DNA from: an uncultured Pelagibacteraceae bacterium
GTDB lineage: Bacteria; Pseudomonadota; Alphaproteobacteria; Pelagibacterales; Pelagibacteraceae
NCBI GenBank assembly: GCA_902591755.1
Contig: CACJBX010000001.1
Coordinates: 221,001 to 285,000, forward strand
Direction: 5' to 3'
Length of the DNA: 64,000 nucleotides
Made by a program: the position numbers and the translations under genes
Notes under the pieces: model-generated
The model's database searches: none
Told to the model about the DNA's origin: nothing
What the model saw: the letters and a program-made list of their open reading frames with translations, nothing else
Part shown: one piece after another, positions 8,979 through 18,257 of the stretch
How the letters are laid out: the number at the start of each line of letters is the position of its first letter
Numbering within the stretch: position 1 is the stretch's first letter

Positions 8979-9484
8979 TAATTAGTGTAAAAAGAAATTT
9001 TTTAGAATTAAAAAATATCAATGATCTAATTAAAAAAGATAAGCCAGAAGATAATTATTCCGTGGAAAAAACAAAACCAGATTTCCAACTGAATAAGTTT
9101 TTCTATAAACAAATTGGTAAAAAATATCGATGGACTGATAGATTGATTTGGACAGATCTTCAGTGGTCCAATTATGTCTCAAATAAAAATCTAGAAACAT
9201 ACGTAATAAAGAATGGTAAAGATTTAGTTGGATATTTTGAACTTATACATCATCCAGAAAAAAATGAGACAGAACTTGCATACCTAGGTTTGTTTGAAGA
9301 TTATTTTGGTAAAGGAGTTGGTGGTTATGCTTTAACAACTGCAATTTTAAAATCCTTTGAAAAAAAAATTAAGAGAATGTGGGTTCACACTTGTACACTA
9401 GATCATCCTAATGCGATAAAAAATTATTTAGCAAGAGGGATGAAAATTTTTAAAGAGGAAAATCTCAATATTAGAGCTAGCTAG
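8975..9484 (+). CDS. GNAT family N-acetyltransferase
   Basis: The 169-residue product shows the acetyl-CoA-binding GNAT core: GYFELIHHPEKNETELAYLGLFEDYFGKG across about residues 88-115, with motif A as FGKGVGGYALTTAI, followed by MWVHTCTLDHPNAIKNYLARGM, the standard N..A...Y...G motif. The N-terminal 60 residues are more variable and include RWTDRLIWTDLQW. The acetyl acceptor cannot be told from sequence. It is the last gene of the his operon; its TAG stop lies in the palindrome CTAG, which is also the stop of the convergent lolA gene. Confidence 0.88.
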   Translation: MIISVKRNFLELKNINDLIKKDKPEDNYSVEKTKPDFQLNKFFYKQIGKKYRWTDRLIWTDLQWSNYVSNKNLETYVIKNGKDLVGYFELIHHPEKNETELAYLGLFEDYFGKGVGGYALTTAILKSFEKKIKRMWVHTCTLDHPNAIKNYLARGMKIFKEENLNIRAS

Positions 9485-10026
9485 TTATAAAGATTGAGAT
9501 TAAAAATATTGTCAGATAATTCTTGATTAATATTTTTTACAATAATATTTGACCTTACCTTGTTGCCATATAAATCAATAGTCTCCCATCCTTTAATTAA
9601 ATAATTTCTCTTATTAAAAAAAATACTTAATTGATTACTTTGATCATTAATTAATAGGAGAAAATTTTGTTCTTTTTCGACTACATTCTCCGCGATTTTC
9701 GAGATTAAAAATTCTTTATTAAGAAGATATTTAAAGTAAGTATTTTCAGTTTTATAAGTATTCGCAAAATTTGAGCTTTTATTTTTAATTAAAAGTGTCT
9801 TTCCATTAGATACGATTAGCTTCCCAGTCTCATCGTATTTGCACATCATTTTATTATTGAATGAAATAATACAGTTACCAGTTTCTTTTTTATCGTTAAT
9901 TAGTTGTTCAAAATCAAATGTAAAATTTTCGATTTCAGAAATTTTTTTAATAATTCTAGTTTCCGTGTAAGCATGTTTTTGTACGAATATAAAAAAAAAG
10001 ATCAAAATCAGAAAAATTGTTCTCAT
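9481..10026 (-). CDS. lolA: Outer-membrane lipoprotein carrier LolA-like protein
   Basis: LolA shuttles lipoproteins across the periplasm. The 181-residue product has an N-terminal signal peptide (about 1-20, FLILIFFFIFVQKHAY) and a mature chain whose first part, IENFTFDFEQLINDKKETGNCII, and following strands GKLIVSNGKTLLIKNK match the LolA beta-sheet pattern. It is divergent at sequence level, so the name rests on pattern plus the common alphaproteobacterial ftsK-lolA order. The start abuts ftsK with one shared base; the stop uses the CTAG shared with the GNAT gene. Confidence 0.8.
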   Translation of the reverse strand: MRTIFLILIFFFIFVQKHAYTETRIIKKISEIENFTFDFEQLINDKKETGNCIISFNNKMMCKYDETGKLIVSNGKTLLIKNKSSNFANTYKTENTYFKYLLNKEFLISKIAENVVEKEQNFLLLINDQSNQLSIFFNKRNYLIKGWETIDLYGNKVRSNIIVKNINQELSDNIFNLNLYN

Positions 10027-12080
10027 TACAACAATTCTCTTTTGCCAACATGATTAGCTTTGCTGACAACGCCTCTACTTTCCATAATATCTATTATTCT
10101 TGCCGCCCTATTGTAACCTATTTGAAGTTTTCTTTGCAAAAATGAGGTTGATGCTTTTCCTTCAGATTTAACAATTTCCAAGGCTTTATTGTAAAGTTCG
10201 TCATCTTGATCTGAGTCATTAGAACTGTCATCAGATGGACTTTCAGAAGACAAATTTAAAATTTCATCAACATATTCTGGATCTCCTTGGGATTTTAGAA
10301 AAGAATTAATTTTTTCAATTTCATTATCCGAAACAAACGGCGCATGGATTCTTGTAATTCGATTAGCAGAAGACATAAAAAGCATATCCCCTTTCCCTAA
10401 TAGTTGTTCGGCACCTTGTTCTCCAAGAATTGTTCTACTGTCAATTTTTGAAGACACTTGAAAAGATATACGAGTTGGGAAATTTGCTTTGATAGTACCT
10501 GTTATAACATCAACACTAGGTCTTTGCGTTGCCATTATTATATGAATACCTGCGGCCCTTGCCATTTGAGAAAGTTTTTGAATACAATTTTCAATATCTT
10601 TACTGGCTACAAGCATAAGATCTGACATTTCATCCACAATAACTACAATGTATGGCATAGAAATTTTGTGTTTAGCGTTATAACTGTCAATATTTCTAAC
10701 ACCAACTTTTGTCATTAGTTTGTATCTATTTTCCATTTCTTTAACTACCCAACCTAAAACTGAAGCAGCTTTTTTTGCCTCAGTTATCACAGGACACAGT
10801 AGATGGGGTATTCTTTCATATGTCGAAAGCTCTAACATCTTAGGATCAATTAAGATGAACTTACAAATTTCTGGTTTGTGTCTATATAACAATGAAAGAA
10901 TAATTGTATTTATGCATACTGATTTTCCAGAGCCGGTGGTACCAGCAATTAGGAGATGAGGCATTGAAGTTAAATCTCCAATTAACGGTTGACCAGAAAT
11001 ACTTTTACCAAGGGCAATCGGTAATTTTAAATCCTTATTGTTAAATTTTGGGCTGGATATTATTTCTCTCAACATAACATTGTCTCTAAATGAATTTGGG
11101 AGTTCAATACCGATTGTACTAGATCCTGGAATTGTAGAAATCCTCGCAGACTCAGAACTTGTATTTCTCGCTATATCTTCAGAGAGGTTTACAATTTTTG
11201 AGACTTTAACTCCCGCAGCAGGTTCAAACTCATTGAGAGTAACAACTGGACCAGTACTTATTTTTGTTATTTTTCCCTGTACACCGAAATCCAACAATAC
11301 TTTTTCCAAAAAATCAGCATCAACTTTTTTTTCTTCTTTTGCATTTTTAACTTTCTTCTCTGGAGCCTTGAGGAAATCAAGTGACGGAAGTTTGAAAGTA
11401 CCAACTTTTTTGGGTTCAGAAATGGACTCATTGAGATTAAAAGTGTCTTGAATGGTTTCTTTTTCTTTATATTGTGAATCCTGACTTATGATTTGATCTT
11501 TAACTTGATCACCTTTTTTTTTTCTTATGAATATTTTAATCCAATAAGAATTTGGATTTAAACTCAATACAAATAAAAGAAGAAAAGTTATTAAAGAAAA
11601 ATAATAAGTAATTTTATTATTCAAGAACTCAAGTTTTAAAAAAACTGTCTCATTTAAAAAATTACCAACAAATCCACCATTTCCATTAATGTAAAGAAAG
11701 TAGGGCGATTTTAAAAAAACACTTAAAAAGAAAGTTCCGATTAAACTATAACAAACTACTAAAAAAATATTATTTACAATTATACTTGGCGTCTTTTTAA
11801 AAAAAATATTAATTGCTGAAAAGATAATTGTTATAGGAATGAAATAACTTATTAATCCAACCGATTGAAAAAAAAAGTCTGATATTATACTTCCATTAAT
11901 TCCGAGAAAATTTTTAACTTTTTGTCCCTCAGAAAATATAAAATTTGGGTCATCCGGTGTATAAGTTACCACTGCCAAAGACAGTAAAATTGCTAACAGA
12001 AACAGCCCAATTGCAAAAATTTCAATTAAGCGATTAAATATAAATGCTTTTAGATCGATATTCTTAATTTTTAAATTCAT
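10026..12080 (-). CDS. ftsK: DNA translocase FtsK
   Basis: FtsK pumps chromosome termini at the septum and activates XerCD recombination. The 684-residue product has four membrane helices in residues 15-180, a short charged linker, an alpha/beta motor with Walker A GTTGSGKSVCIN near residue 380 and Walker B-like YIVVIVDEMSDLM near residue 460, and a C-terminal winged-helix gamma domain from about 620 (LYNKALEIVKSEGKAST, RKLQIGYNRAARIID, MESRGVVS) that reads KOPS orientation sites. It is short for the family because the proline-rich linker is almost gone, consistent with genome streamlining. The gene is divergent from the UbiH-like gene. Confidence 0.96.
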   Translation of the reverse strand: MNLKIKNIDLKAFIFNRLIEIFAIGLFLLAILLSLAVVTYTPDDPNFIFSEGQKVKNFLGINGSIISDFFFQSVGLISYFIPITIIFSAINIFFKKTPSIIVNNIFLVVCYSLIGTFFLSVFLKSPYFLYINGNGGFVGNFLNETVFLKLEFLNNKITYYFSLITFLLLFVLSLNPNSYWIKIFIRKKKGDQVKDQIISQDSQYKEKETIQDTFNLNESISEPKKVGTFKLPSLDFLKAPEKKVKNAKEEKKVDADFLEKVLLDFGVQGKITKISTGPVVTLNEFEPAAGVKVSKIVNLSEDIARNTSSESARISTIPGSSTIGIELPNSFRDNVMLREIISSPKFNNKDLKLPIALGKSISGQPLIGDLTSMPHLLIAGTTGSGKSVCINTIILSLLYRHKPEICKFILIDPKMLELSTYERIPHLLCPVITEAKKAASVLGWVVKEMENRYKLMTKVGVRNIDSYNAKHKISMPYIVVIVDEMSDLMLVASKDIENCIQKLSQMARAAGIHIIMATQRPSVDVITGTIKANFPTRISFQVSSKIDSRTILGEQGAEQLLGKGDMLFMSSANRITRIHAPFVSDNEIEKINSFLKSQGDPEYVDEILNLSSESPSDDSSNDSDQDDELYNKALEIVKSEGKASTSFLQRKLQIGYNRAARIIDIMESRGVVSKANHVGKRELL

Positions 12081-12140
12081 AAAGAATCAAATTTATCACT
12101 TTGTATCATTTAATATTTATTGTTAAAATTAAAAATATTT

Positions 12141-13229
12141 ATGAAAATTTGCTTATTTGGAAAAAACTTAACGAACTTAATTTTATCTCAAGTTTTAATT
12201 AAAAAAGGGATATCAGTTCATCTGTACCATCAAAAAAAAAATAAGTTAGCAAAAATTAACTATAACAGGACTATTGGATTATCTTTTGAAAATATTAAGT
12301 TTTTGAAAAAGTACGACTTAGATGTTGAAAAAATTGGTCAAAAAATAAGTAAAATTTTTCTTTATAAAAACGACTCCAAAGAAACCTTTTTAAAGTTTGA
12401 TAATAAAAATTCGCTTTTCTTCATAGTGAAAAATCACCTTTTATTTGACAGTGTTTATAAAAAATTAAAGAGAAGAAAAGATTTCAAAGAAAGCAATATC
12501 AAAAAGGACTCTGATTACTTAAAATTATTAAAGAAAAAAGATTTTCAATTTTTTGTTAATTCAGAAACAAATAACATTATTAATAAAAAATTCTTTTTTC
12601 AAAACATAAAAAAAGATTACAAAAGCACATCCTATATTTCTGTGATTGATCATCAAAAATTAAAAAATAATACATCAGTTCAGATTTTTACAAAAAGGGG
12701 CCCCTTAGCTTTCTTACCAATTTCTAATTCGAAAACTTCCCTAGTTTATTCGGTAACCGATAAGCTAGATATAAATGAAAATGAATTTAAAGAGCTTGTT
12801 AAAAAATATAACAAATTTTATAAAATTAAAAAATTTTTTAATGTAGATAAGTTTAAGTTAAATTTCTTTTTATCAAAAAAATATACTCATAAAAATATTT
12901 TATCTTTTGGAGACACTCTTCATAAAGTCCATCCTTTAGCAGGGCAGGGATTTAACATGACAGTAAGAGATATAAAATCTTTAACTGATCAAATTCAAAA
13001 GAATATTGATCTAGGTTTAGAGCTATCAACTGTTATCCTATCCTTTGAAAAAGAAAGAAAACATAATAATTCCCTTTTTGCATACGGAATTGATTTTCTT
13101 CACATTTTTTTCGAAAAAGAAAATAGATTTAAAATATTAGATAACAAAAAAATTTCAGAGACTTTAGATAACAGTTTTTTCTTAAAGAAAATTTCAGAGA
13201 AATTTGCAAATAAGGGATTTAATTTTTAA
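12141..13229 (+). CDS. UbiH/COQ6-type FAD monooxygenase, divergent
   Basis: UbiH-family flavoproteins hydroxylate the ubiquinone ring precursor. The C-terminal half keeps the second FAD motif almost intact: SFGDTLHKVHPLAGQGFNMT near residue 260, followed by VRDIKSLTDQI. The N-terminus looks like a beta-alpha-beta unit (MKICLFGKNLTNLILSQVLIKKG), but the GxGxxG loop is not recognisable. The long lysine-rich middle is also poorly conserved. I place the start at the ATG at 12141 because the upstream TTG at 12120 adds an unlikely lysine-rich lead. The TAA ends directly beside the convergent LON-domain gene. A role in ubiquinone hydroxylation is inferred from family only. Confidence 0.7.
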   Translation: MKICLFGKNLTNLILSQVLIKKGISVHLYHQKKNKLAKINYNRTIGLSFENIKFLKKYDLDVEKIGQKISKIFLYKNDSKETFLKFDNKNSLFFIVKNHLLFDSVYKKLKRRKDFKESNIKKDSDYLKLLKKKDFQFFVNSETNNIINKKFFFQNIKKDYKSTSYISVIDHQKLKNNTSVQIFTKRGPLAFLPISNSKTSLVYSVTDKLDINENEFKELVKKYNKFYKIKKFFNVDKFKLNFFLSKKYTHKNILSFGDTLHKVHPLAGQGFNMTVRDIKSLTDQIQKNIDLGLELSTVILSFEKERKHNNSLFAYGIDFLHIFFEKENRFKILDNKKISETLDNSFFLKKISEKFANKGFNF

Positions 13230-13874
13230 TTACTGAATAGTTTTATTACTAAAGTTATCTTTAAGATATGTGTTAATAATTTGCTCTAATTTTTCTTTTC
13301 TATAATTAAGATTCTTTGTTTCCAACAGCATTTGCTTTTCCTCAAGTGTAAAAGGTGAGGCCATTGCTAGAGTGTTTATAGTTTGACTTAAATCTTGTTT
13401 TTCGAATTCTTTCCAATTAATCAAATAACCCTGCTTTTCAAATAATGATCTTAAATTATCAAAGATAAGTCTTAAATCTGAAAATTTAATAGGTTCTTTT
13501 TTTTCATTAAGGTCTTGTTCAAAATCTTTATGATCGACTTCACACATTCTATATGATTTATCACTTTCAATTTCGTTGATAATTTTAAATCTTATTAAAC
13601 CATTTAAGATTACTATATACCTTCCATCATCAGTCTCATTAAAACTTGTAATTTTTCCCATACATCCAATTTTAAATAGATCAGGTTTTTTTGTATCCCC
13701 AGATTTTTTTGGCTGTATCATTCCAATAATCCTGTCACTCTTCATGCTGTCGTCTATCATTTGAATATATCTTGGTTCAAAAATATTTAGAGGAGCGCTT
13801 GTATTTGGAAAAAATATAAAATTTGATAAAGGAAAAACTGGTATTTTTTTTGGTAATTTTGTTTCGTTATTCAT
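13230..13874 (-). CDS. LON N-terminal-domain (LON substrate-binding) protein
   Basis: This is a stand-alone LON substrate-binding domain protein of 214 residues without ATPase or protease domains. Residues 5-45 carry KKIPVFPLSNFIFFPNTSAPLNIFEPRY, the hallmark strand pair and Y of the PUA-like LON N domain, followed by GMIQP and GCMGKITSFNETDDGRYIVILNG. A helical C-terminal half ends LEEKQMLLETKNLNYRKEKLEQII. Such proteins are frequent beside thioredoxin-like genes in alphaproteobacteria, and their function is not known. It abuts the UbiH-like gene tail to tail with no spacer. Confidence 0.9.
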   Translation of the reverse strand: MNNETKLPKKIPVFPLSNFIFFPNTSAPLNIFEPRYIQMIDDSMKSDRIIGMIQPKKSGDTKKPDLFKIGCMGKITSFNETDDGRYIVILNGLIRFKIINEIESDKSYRMCEVDHKDFEQDLNEKKEPIKFSDLRLIFDNLRSLFEKQGYLINWKEFEKQDLSQTINTLAMASPFTLEEKQMLLETKNLNYRKEKLEQIINTYLKDNFSNKTIQ

Positions 13875-14000
13875 ATGTAAATTGTAGCAAAGAGTTTAAA
13901 TAATATCTATACCAAAGCCTAAAGAATTCTTAATTTAGACTAATCAATTTGTCGCTTGCTTAATTTTTAAAAAGCCTTTAACTTCAATTTAATTAAATAG

Positions 14001-14075
14001 GCGGGCATAGCTCAGTGGTAGAGCGTCTCGTTGCCAACGAGAAGGTCGTGGGTTCAAGTCCCATTGCCCGCTCCA
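14001..14075 (+). tRNA. tRNA-Gly (anticodon GCC)
   Basis: A complete cloverleaf can be drawn: acceptor GCGGGCA pairs with TGCCCGC (14065-14071), D arm GCTC...GAGC, anticodon stem TCTCG/CGAGA around the loop TTGCCAA with anticodon GCC, and T arm GTGGG/CCCAT with loop TTCAAGT (one G-T closing pair). The discriminator is T and the CCA end is encoded (14073-14075). A protein gene starts only 11 bases later, so the mRNA and tRNA may share a transcript. Confidence 0.98.
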
Positions 14076-14086
14076 TTTTAAGTATT

Positions 14087-14425
14087 ATGAGTGATTTAGC
14101 GGAAAAAAAATGTATTCCCTGCGAAGGTGGAATTCCAAGTTTTAAGATTGATGAGATACATAAATATCTTAAAAAAGTTGACGGTTGGGATGTTAAACCT
14201 GATGAAAGTAAAAACTATTATTTAATTAAAGAATTTAAATTTAAAAATTTTCTTGAAAGCCAAAAATTTGTCAACAAAGTTGGAGACATTGCTGAAAGCG
14301 AAGGTCATCATCCTGATATTTGGTTTGGTTGGGGATATGCAAAAATTAAAATTTTTACTCACGCCATAAACGGTCTTGCCGAAAGTGACTTCATTCTTGC
14401 AGCTAAAATAGATAAAATTTCTTAA
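14087..14425 (+). CDS. phhB: Pterin-4a-carbinolamine dehydratase
   Basis: PhhB/PCD recycles the pterin cofactor after aromatic amino-acid hydroxylation and also has moonlighting roles. Starting at the ATG at 14087 the product is 112 residues, the family's usual length. The catalytic histidine motif is visible as AESEGHHPDIWFGWG near residues 64-78, followed by VKIFTHAINGL-like KIKIFTHAINGLAESDFILA. An open frame extends upstream into the tRNA, but that portion is the well-known tRNA translation artefact and is not coding. The stop shares the palindrome TTAA with the convergent purH stop. Confidence 0.93.
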   Translation: MSDLAEKKCIPCEGGIPSFKIDEIHKYLKKVDGWDVKPDESKNYYLIKEFKFKNFLESQKFVNKVGDIAESEGHHPDIWFGWGYAKIKIFTHAINGLAESDFILAAKIDKIS

Positions 14426-15969
14426 TGTTTAAAATGTCTTGTCTTGGAAAAGACAAGAATAGTATTTGTTTTATTTGCAAAATTAATAATTTCTTTATCT
14501 CTAATAGATCCACTTGGTTGAATTATAGCCTCAACACCAGCTTGGACTAAAGTTTCAATTCCATCTACAAAAGGAAAAAAAGCGTCAGATGCAGCTACAA
14601 CTTTTTCTTTATTATCTATTTTTCTTATCTTTTTCATTTTACTAACAGCAATCTTGCAGCTATCTAGTCTACTTGGTTGTCCTGATCCTATCCCAATAGT
14701 TGCGTTATTTTGCGAGATTACAATTGCATTTGATTTTACAAATCTGCAAACATTAAACGTAAATAAAAGATTGTTAAGGATTTCATTTGAAGGTTTGACT
14801 TTTGAAACAATCTTAAAATCACTTCTATTAAACATCTTAGTATCAGAAGATTGTGAAAGAAAATTGTTCATAATTGATGTATTTTGTTCAAAATTAAGTT
14901 CTTTCAATGAACTAGAGTCAATCAACCTTAAATTTTTTTTCCTTTTTAATATTTTTAAAGCACCACTCTCAAAGCCGTTTGCAACAACTACTTCATAGAA
15001 TTTTTTTGAAATTTCTTTTGCAACAGTTTTATCAACTTTATAATTACATGAAATAATACCTCCAAAAGCACTTGTAGGGTCACATTCATATGCTTTAAGA
15101 TAGCTATTGATTTTTCTTTTATCTAATGCAACTCCACAAGGGTTTGCATGTTTGATAATTACTGTCGAATAATCTTTAGTAAATGATTTTGATAAGGATA
15201 TACCTGTAAATATATCGTTATAATTGTTGTAACTTAATTTTTTTCCATTTAGTTGTTTTATATTTATTTCTTTGTTTATAGAATAAACACTTGCGCATTG
15301 GTGAGGATTTTCCCCATACCTTAAATTTTCAATTAAATTTCCACCAATTAGTTTCTTTTTTGGTGGTGGAGAGTCATTGTTAGCTTTATTCAAATATTCA
15401 GTAATTTTTGTATCGTAATATCCAGTTTCAAGAAAAGCGTCTCTTGATAATATTTTTCTAAAATTAAGACTTGTTGATCCTCTATATTTGTTCATTTCAT
15501 TTTGAAGTGCAGTATATTGACTTATGTCTGTAATGACCGTTACATCCTCATAATTTTTTGCTGCTGCTCTAACCAAAGTTGGTCCACCAATATCGATATT
15601 TTCAATTATTTCTTTATCATTTCCTGTTTTAACTGCCTCTTCAAAAGGGTAGAAATTTACAATAACTAAATCTATCTTTTTGATATCAATTTTTTTAATT
15701 TGTTTTTGGTGCTTCTTATTGTTCCTTTTGAATAAGATTCCCCCATAAAGTTTTGGATGTAAAGTTTTTACTCTTCCATCTAATATTTCTGGAGAACTAG
15801 TAAAATCACTTATTTCAATACTCTTATAACCAAGTTTCTTAATCTTTTTATAAGTACCTCCAGAACTTAATATTTCAACTTTAAATTTTTTAAGAATTTT
15901 TAAAATTATTGTAAGCTCAGATTTGTCAGAAATTGAAATTAGGGCTCGATTAATTTTTTTTAAATTCAT
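14422..15969 (-). CDS. purH: Bifunctional AICAR transformylase / IMP cyclohydrolase
   Basis: PurH performs the last two steps of IMP synthesis. The 515-residue product has an N-terminal IMP cyclohydrolase (MGS-like) domain beginning INRALISISDKSELT with SSGGTYKKIKKLGY and the GRVKTLHPKLYGGIL motif near residue 66, then the AICAR transformylase domain with IIKHANPCGVA near residue 265 and FPFVDGIETLVQAGV near residue 470. Both active sites look complete. Its start overlaps the heparinase-like gene by 4 nt, forming an rpe, heparinase-like, purH operon. Confidence 0.97.
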   Translation of the reverse strand: MNLKKINRALISISDKSELTIILKILKKFKVEILSSGGTYKKIKKLGYKSIEISDFTSSPEILDGRVKTLHPKLYGGILFKRNNKKHQKQIKKIDIKKIDLVIVNFYPFEEAVKTGNDKEIIENIDIGGPTLVRAAAKNYEDVTVITDISQYTALQNEMNKYRGSTSLNFRKILSRDAFLETGYYDTKITEYLNKANNDSPPPKKKLIGGNLIENLRYGENPHQCASVYSINKEINIKQLNGKKLSYNNYNDIFTGISLSKSFTKDYSTVIIKHANPCGVALDKRKINSYLKAYECDPTSAFGGIISCNYKVDKTVAKEISKKFYEVVVANGFESGALKILKRKKNLRLIDSSSLKELNFEQNTSIMNNFLSQSSDTKMFNRSDFKIVSKVKPSNEILNNLLFTFNVCRFVKSNAIVISQNNATIGIGSGQPSRLDSCKIAVSKMKKIRKIDNKEKVVAASDAFFPFVDGIETLVQAGVEAIIQPSGSIRDKEIINFANKTNTILVFSKTRHFKH

Positions 15970-17591
15970 ATTTTTTCAATCGACCAATTTATTTCTTCCT
16001 CTTCATTCGAGATAAATCCATTAATAAAAATATTTAGATTTTCTGAAAAAGAGTTTTTTCTTCCAAAATAAAGACCTTTTTCGATATCAAATATTTCTTT
16101 ATCACAAGTAAATTTCCAACCAGATTTATTCAGCTGTATTAATATAGATTTTTGATCTTGTGTTTTAATTGCATTTGTTCCGGGCATAAGATGAAATCGA
16201 ATTTCATATTCTAAATTTTGAAAGCCTCTTTTGGATATAATCTTATCAGTTCCAACTAATTTGTTTTCATTTTTGAAAAAAAGTAGATCTCTTTGAATAT
16301 TAAGGCCATATTTTTTTTGGTAACCATCATGTCTAGCCGAGATATGCCATTTATCTTGATCGTCCTCTATTTTTTTATCGAATATTTTTAGGTTACTTTT
16401 GAGAAAATTTTGACCATTAGGATTTTTTGAAAAAGAACATGAAGAACTGTCATCAATTGAAATAGTTGAATGTGATGCCGTTGATTTTGAAATAATATTT
16501 AATTTATGTTTAAAATCTTGATAGTACCCACAATTAGTAATGAGTTTTTCATTGTCATAAAAAAATTCAAAAGATAATGCCCCAGATTGATACTCCGATG
16601 AATTTTTCTTTTCTGGGGATGAGCCAACATCCATTGCTAAACAATTTTTTTTATGTGAGAGAATTGCGTAACCACCTAAATTATTTAAGTTATTTTTAAA
16701 TTTATAATCATGGATTTTAAGAAAATTTTGAAAATCACGGTTATTTATTTCTTGATTACCATTAAATAATAATTTCTTTTCATTTTCTTTAAAGAAAAAT
16801 GCATAACATTTTCCTAAGTAATAGATAATTTCATTTAGATATTCAGGAATCTCATTCTGTGAGTCTCTAAGAAGTTCCCTTATAAATATCAAATACTTCA
16901 TGTAAAAAAGCAATTGCCTCGGACTTCTTGATTTTGGAAATCCATCTAATTCAAAAGATGAATTAATAATTTTCTTCAATAAATTTAATCCAAAGTCTAG
17001 ATATTTTGTTTGACCATTAAAAGATAAACTGGCAAGAATTATCGCAGCACACCCCAACATTTTGTCGTTTAAAGTTGAAGAGTTATCAATCTCATTAATT
17101 AAATGATTTACTTGTTTTTTAATGTTTCTAGAAAATAAAATTTTATAATTTTCTGTCGCGTTTTCATAAGTAATCTGGCTATTAGCAATCCATGAAATAA
17201 TTCTTTTTGCCAACGTATCAGTTTCCCAACTTTTAGGTGAATAGCTTTCAAAATTTCCAATCCAGTTTGATATTATATTTTGAGTAATTTTTTTTGATGA
17301 TTTTAAGTTAATTGTAAACAACCAATAAAAACTATGAATCTTTTTAAAATCTTTATCATTAAGATCAATTTTATTCCAAACATCTTCAAGACTAAAATCT
17401 TCAATCCTAAAATTTCTCTCTTTCGATTTAATAATACAATTTAGTAAACTCAAATTTGGAACATAATTCAAGCCTCCATCAAATACTCTAGATATCTTTC
17501 GGTTATAAATATTTGAGTTGAGATATACTTTTCTAATTTGTTTATAAAGATAAGAAAGAGAATTATTTAAAAATTTTTCTTTAGCTATCAT
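15966..17591 (-). CDS. Heparinase II/III-like protein
   Basis: The 541-residue product matches the heparinase II/III-like family: a helical (alpha/alpha toroid) N-terminal half of about 300 residues with WIGNFESYSPKSWETDTLAKRIISWI, then a beta-sandwich half with GGYAILSHKKNCLAMDVG, ATASHSTISIDDSS-type sequence (here KSTASHSTISIDD) carrying the conserved His, and SARHDGYQKKYGLNIQRDL. No signal peptide is obvious. In alphaproteobacteria this gene regularly sits between rpe and purH, which suggests a conserved but unexplained housekeeping role; the substrate is unknown. It overlaps purH by 4 nt. Confidence 0.87.
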   Translation of the reverse strand: MIAKEKFLNNSLSYLYKQIRKVYLNSNIYNRKISRVFDGGLNYVPNLSLLNCIIKSKERNFRIEDFSLEDVWNKIDLNDKDFKKIHSFYWLFTINLKSSKKITQNIISNWIGNFESYSPKSWETDTLAKRIISWIANSQITYENATENYKILFSRNIKKQVNHLINEIDNSSTLNDKMLGCAAIILASLSFNGQTKYLDFGLNLLKKIINSSFELDGFPKSRSPRQLLFYMKYLIFIRELLRDSQNEIPEYLNEIIYYLGKCYAFFFKENEKKLLFNGNQEINNRDFQNFLKIHDYKFKNNLNNLGGYAILSHKKNCLAMDVGSSPEKKNSSEYQSGALSFEFFYDNEKLITNCGYYQDFKHKLNIISKSTASHSTISIDDSSSCSFSKNPNGQNFLKSNLKIFDKKIEDDQDKWHISARHDGYQKKYGLNIQRDLLFFKNENKLVGTDKIISKRGFQNLEYEIRFHLMPGTNAIKTQDQKSILIQLNKSGWKFTCDKEIFDIEKGLYFGRKNSFSENLNIFINGFISNEEEEINWSIEKI

Positions 17592-17597
17592 GATAAA

Positions 17598-18257
17598 TCA
17601 AATCGATTTTAGAAAATCTATATTCTTTTTTATATCTCCATTGTTTTCTTTAAAAATTGTAGTCCCTGACACTAAGACATTTGCACCAGCATCAATTACT
17701 GATTTGAAATTTGAAAAATTAATTCCACCATCAACTTCAATATCAAAATTTAATTTTTTTTTATCTTTTAAATTTTTTAAGCTTTTAATTTTTTCTAAAA
17801 CATCAGATATAAATTTTTGACCACCAAAACCTGGATAAACACTCATGATAAGTATTAAATCTACTTTATCTAGATAATCTTCAACAATATCAATTTTAGT
17901 ATCTGGATTTAAAGATATGCCTACTTTTTTTTTAAAACTTCTTATTTCATCAATGGACTCTTGTAAATTAGGAGTAGCCTCTGGATGAATTGTAATAATA
18001 TCTGCTCCTGCATTTGCAAAATCCTTTATATATTTATGAACTGGACTAATCATTAAATGAACGTCAAATGGAAGTGAAGTTTTGCTTCTCAGCGCTTTAA
18101 TAACAGGTGGTCCAATAGTTATATTTGGTACAAAGTGACCATCCATCACATCTACATGAATCATGTCTGCTCCTGCCGTTTCAAGTTTCTTTATATCTTT
18201 TTCTAAATTACTGAAATCAGCTGAAAGAATTGATGGAGATATTTGAATTTTTTTCAT
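17598..18257 (-). CDS. rpe: Ribulose-phosphate 3-epimerase
   Basis: Rpe interconverts ribulose 5-phosphate and xylulose 5-phosphate in the pentose phosphate pathway. The 219-residue TIM barrel has the metal and catalytic motifs ILSADFSNLE, IHVDVMDGHFVPN with H and D ligands, FDVHLMI, LIMSVYPGFGGQKF, and the closing VDGGINFSNF and GTTIFK. The ATG lies at the foot of a 9-bp inverted repeat and no Shine-Dalgarno sequence is obvious. The heparinase-like gene follows after 6 nt. Confidence 0.97.
   Translation of the reverse strand: MKKIQISPSILSADFSNLEKDIKKLETAGADMIHVDVMDGHFVPNITIGPPVIKALRSKTSLPFDVHLMISPVHKYIKDFANAGADIITIHPEATPNLQESIDEIRSFKKKVGISLNPDTKIDIVEDYLDKVDLILIMSVYPGFGGQKFISDVLEKIKSLKNLKDKKKLNFDIEVDGGINFSNFKSVIDAGANVLVSGTTIFKENNGDIKKNIDFLKSI

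Noticed and set aside
10720..10959. Plus-strand open frame inside ftsK.
   Set aside because: It is the complement of the strongly conserved FtsK motor domain and shows no protein-like motifs.
13999..14075. tRNA as an integration site for a genomic island.
   Set aside because: Both sides are ordinary housekeeping genes, and no repeat of the tRNA 3' end occurs nearby that I can see.
14015..14086. In-frame extension of the pterin dehydratase gene into the tRNA-Gly (product beginning MVERLVANEKVVGSS).
   Set aside because: This is the well-known artefact of translating a tRNA gene. The ATG at 14087 gives the normal family length.
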